Source: an uncultured Marinicella sp. (GTDB taxonomy: Bacteria > Pseudomonadota > Gammaproteobacteria > Xanthomonadales > Marinicellaceae). Taken from it: a DNA stretch of 9,926 bases. The notes beneath the pieces are model-generated. The model did no database searches and was not told the origin of the DNA. It saw nothing but the letters and a program-made list of their open reading frames with translations. Position 1 is the stretch's first letter. Each line of letters begins with the position of its first letter. The stretch is taken from NCBI GenBank assembly GCA_938008005.1, contig CALLLZ010000296.1:1-9926 (forward strand), in the 5' to 3' direction. The translations under genes were made by a program, and so were the position numbers. Positions 7,653 through 9,926 of the stretch are shown here, piece after piece.

Positions 7653-8411
7653 ATGAAAAATTTAACTGCATTAACACTCGTAATGTTTTCAACTTACTTA
7701 TCGGCACAACAAGCTGAAAACTCTCCTACCAGTGAACATAAGTTGCAAATTGGTCTGGCAGGAGTCACCAGTCAGTCACTTTACTTAGATGGTGAGAACC
7801 AAACACGAATTTTTCCTGCCATCGACTATCAATATAAGAGACTGTTCTTCCAAGCCGGTGATCTGGGTTTTAACTTGATTGATCAAAACAATTGGGAAAT
7901 TGATTTTGGCTTAGGCATTAATTTGATAGGCGATACAGAGCGTGGAGACAGTCGCCTGCTAGAAAACTTACCAGAACTGAGTTTACCTTTGAATGCTTTT
8001 GTATCAACACAATACAAATCACCAATTGGCTTATTCAAAGTAAAACACAACCATGAAATAAACAACAAACACAATGGCAACTCTACAAGCATCAGCTATT
8101 CTGCTCCTATATTCAAAGACAAATGGCTATTTTTACCTCAAGTCAGCTATGAACATTATAGTGATGAAGTGGTAAATTATTTCTTTGGCGTTGAGCCAGT
8201 AGATGCCTCTATTGAAATACCAAGTTATCAAGCAGGCTCAACCAAAACCATTAGCCTAAGTGTATTGGGACTTTACAAGATTAATGATAAATGGTCATTT
8301 GTTGGTAACTTACAAAATGAATTCGCCGGCGATGAAATCAGTGACAGCCCAATCGTTAATGATGATCAACGACTATCGGTATTTGCTGGTTTTTTATATA
8401 AAGTTTTTTAA
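7653..8411 (+). CDS. MipA/OmpV family outer membrane protein
   Basis: Predicted outer membrane beta-barrel of the MipA/OmpV family (MltA-interacting protein and relatives). Some members scaffold murein hydrolase and synthase complexes and others act as porin-like or stress-induced envelope proteins; the role here cannot be told from sequence. From ATG 7653 it has 252 residues: a signal peptide MKNLTALTLVMFSTYLSA, then amphipathic strands and the family's typical C-terminal part with NYFFGVEP (175-182), PSYQAGS (190-196) and SDSPIVND (230-237), closing on a terminal Phe (LYKVF), the usual beta-barrel assembly signal. The frame is open six codons further to TTG 7635, which has a weak GAG ahead of it, while ATG 7653 has none, so the start is not settled. 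It is convergent with glnD across a 63-bp gap without an obvious terminator hairpin. Confidence 0.85.
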   Translation: MKNLTALTLVMFSTYLSAQQAENSPTSEHKLQIGLAGVTSQSLYLDGENQTRIFPAIDYQYKRLFFQAGDLGFNLIDQNNWEIDFGLGINLIGDTERGDSRLLENLPELSLPLNAFVSTQYKSPIGLFKVKHNHEINNKHNGNSTSISYSAPIFKDKWLFLPQVSYEHYSDEVVNYFFGVEPVDASIEIPSYQAGSTKTISLSVLGLYKINDKWSFVGNLQNEFAGDEISDSPIVNDDQRLSVFAGFLYKVF

Positions 8412-8474
8412 CCTAATGTGAGGCCACCCAAACTTACTAACACGTTACATAAACTTATAAAAGCGCACCTTCTT

Positions 8475-9926
8475 TCATGTCTTGCCAAGCAAAGATTTGA
8501 AAGCCGATTCTATGTTCTGCTGAGTCACAGTATTTAAAGCCTGATGATTGTGTGACAACCAAAATACATCCTCAGCTCGGTGGCCAAAAGTAACAATCTT
8601 TGCAGCGTGAATATCTATTGATAAATTAACAAATATTTGAGTGATGTTAACCAATAATCCAGCATAATCCGTACACTTTATTTCAAACCGAGTTTCCTGT
8701 TCAGAACGTCCTGCTGAAAAACTTAATTCAGGGGGCTCAATAAAGAATTTTTCACGTCGGCTTGCCACTAATTTACGATTTTTTTCATGATATTGTGGAA
8801 GGTTTAAAACCTCATACATAGCCAACTGAATGGCTTCAAGTGATTGTTCGTTGTAGTCGCCTAAACAATGAAAACAATCCAAAACAAACCCATTACTGCC
8901 ACTATAGATACGCGCGTTGGCAACATTCACTTGAAACTCCGCAAACACTTCAATCACATGATGAAACAAGCCAACTTGGTCTTCACCGTAAAGCATGATT
9001 TCAAAACCATCTTGATGCAGGTCAGTGATACAAACTGTTGTTTGATTATTGCTCTCCGTAATGGCTTGGCTAATTTTAGCTATTTGTTCTGAGGACGAAT
9101 AGTCAAAAAAACTATCCGGTATGTGTTGCCATAAATCAATAATTTCATCATGGTGTAAATCATCAAGCAAATCCATTGCATCGGCTTTGGCTTGTTCAAC
9201 AAAGTCATCATTCTCAGAAGAAAGATGTTGACTGGTTCGTAAATACAGCTCTTGTAACAAGCTGTCTTTAAACGAATTCCATAATTTTGGATCGGTCCCA
9301 GAAATATCAGCCACTGTCAGCACATATAGATTATCCAAATAACTTTGTTGTCCTACCAACTGTGCAAATTTTTGAATAACATTGGCATCACTGATGTCTT
9401 GTTTCTGCGCCACTACTGACATGATTAAATGGTATTTGACCAACCAACTCAAAAGTTTTACATCTGTTTCAGGCAAATCAAAATTTTCTGCAAATTCCAC
9501 AGCGTCTACAGCACCTAATTCGGCATGATCACCGCCTCTTCCCTTGGCAATATCATGAAAAAAACCTGCTAAATTAAGCACATAAGGCTGACGAATTTTC
9601 TGCGCCACCGAATGTGCGTGCGGATGCTTTTCAATGTTAAGGCATATATTACGGATATTACGAATGACAAATAATGTATGTTGGTCAACTGTATACATGT
9701 GAAATAAATCATATTGCATGCGACCCACTATGCGACCAAATACTGGCAAGTACGCACCCAACACACCCAATGCATTCATTAACTTGAGCTGACCGAAGAC
9801 TAAATTTTTATGCTTAAATATTCCAATAAACAGCTCTTTTATCTGTTGGTCTTCCCTAAAGTCTTCATCAATCAAATACAAACACTGACTGATGTAACGC
9901 AAAGTGTTGGCCCTGATGCCGTGAAT
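8475..9926 (-). CDS. glnD: GlnD, PII uridylyltransferase/uridylyl-removing enzyme (3' part)
   Basis: C-terminal 483 residues of GlnD; the frame is open to the right edge, so the N-terminal nucleotidyltransferase domain lies outside (E. coli GlnD has 890 residues). GlnD senses glutamine and adds UMP to, or removes it from, PII (GlnB/GlnK), setting glutamine synthetase activity and NtrBC signalling. The visible part starts in the UTase helical region (IHGIRANTLR). An HD hydrolase domain follows, with H83 (DQHT), H124-D125 (FFHDIAKGRGGDH), H134, H166 (KYHL) and D177, so the uridylyl-removing site looks complete. Two ACT domains cover about 307-378 and 412-483. Both ACT loops lack the usual Pro (EDQVGLF, TDYAGLL), and GHRAEDVF stands where E. 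coli has GERVEDLF. It ends at TGA 8475-8477, convergent with the MipA-like gene. Confidence 0.95.
   Translation of the reverse strand: MHGIRANTLRYISQCLYLIDEDFREDQQIKELFIGIFKHKNLVFGQLKLMNALGVLGAYLPVFGRIVGRMQYDLFHMYTVDQHTLFVIRNIRNICLNIEKHPHAHSVAQKIRQPYVLNLAGFFHDIAKGRGGDHAELGAVDAVEFAENFDLPETDVKLLSWLVKYHLIMSVVAQKQDISDANVIQKFAQLVGQQSYLDNLYVLTVADISGTDPKLWNSFKDSLLQELYLRTSQHLSSENDDFVEQAKADAMDLLDDLHHDEIIDLWQHIPDSFFDYSSSEQIAKISQAITESNNQTTVCITDLHQDGFEIMLYGEDQVGLFHHVIEVFAEFQVNVANARIYSGSNGFVLDCFHCLGDYNEQSLEAIQLAMYEVLNLPQYHEKNRKLVASRREKFFIEPPELSFSAGRSEQETRFEIKCTDYAGLLVNITQIFVNLSIDIHAAKIVTFGHRAEDVFWLSHNHQALNTVTQQNIESAFKSLLGKT

Noticed and set aside
8412..8474. Bidirectional terminator between the MipA-like gene and glnD
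   Set aside because: The only dyad is GTG-AGGC-CAC, three base pairs, without a following T-run on either strand.
1..9926. Mobile element, CRISPR, toxin-antitoxin or defence system
   Set aside because: No transposase, integrase, terminal inverted repeats, regular direct repeats or tRNA-like sequence was seen; all long genes have housekeeping or envelope roles.

Overview
The window looks like chromosomal DNA from a marine gammaproteobacterium with modest GC content. The points supporting this are a fused aspartate kinase/diaminopimelate decarboxylase (an arrangement I know from Xanthomonas/Xylella and relatives), a GlnD nitrogen sensor, a MipA/OmpV-type outer membrane protein, and a secreted FG-GAP/VCBS protein of the CRTAC1 type. 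A Marinicella-like or Xanthomonadales-related lineage is my best guess; no rRNA or other marker fixes the taxon.

Layout from left to right. Positions 1-351 hold no convincing gene and appear to be the tail of a preceding region; a perfect TGTGA-N6-TCACA palindrome sits just beyond the end of the next gene. Positions 352-2721 (minus) encode a 789-residue Lon-family Ser-Lys protease with an atypical ATPase site. An AT-rich divergent promoter region of about 117 bp separates it from a lysC-lysA fusion (plus), best started at TTG 2839 and ending at 5373. After an 84-bp gap comes a secreted beta-propeller protein (5458-7398, plus) with seven calcium-loop repeats, an ASPIC/UnbV domain, a C-terminal Ig-like domain and a short acidic tail. 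A roughly 250-bp AT-rich spacer with dyad symmetry leads to a MipA/OmpV outer membrane protein (about 7653-8411, plus). Convergent with it is the 3' part of glnD (8475-9926, minus), which runs off the right edge.

Functionally this is mostly core metabolism and cell-envelope housekeeping. The fusion protein carries the first and last steps of lysine/meso-diaminopimelate synthesis (lysine, peptidoglycan), GlnD controls the PII nitrogen signal, the Lon-like protein belongs to protein quality control, and the two exported proteins act at or beyond the outer membrane. I see no mobile element, CRISPR array, toxin-antitoxin pair, defence system or RNA gene, and no evidence for a wholly new multi-gene system. 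The most interesting details are the degenerate ATPase motifs of the protease, the regular 53/63/61 spacing of the propeller loops, the C-terminal tail of the propeller protein, and the unexplained CRP-like palindrome.
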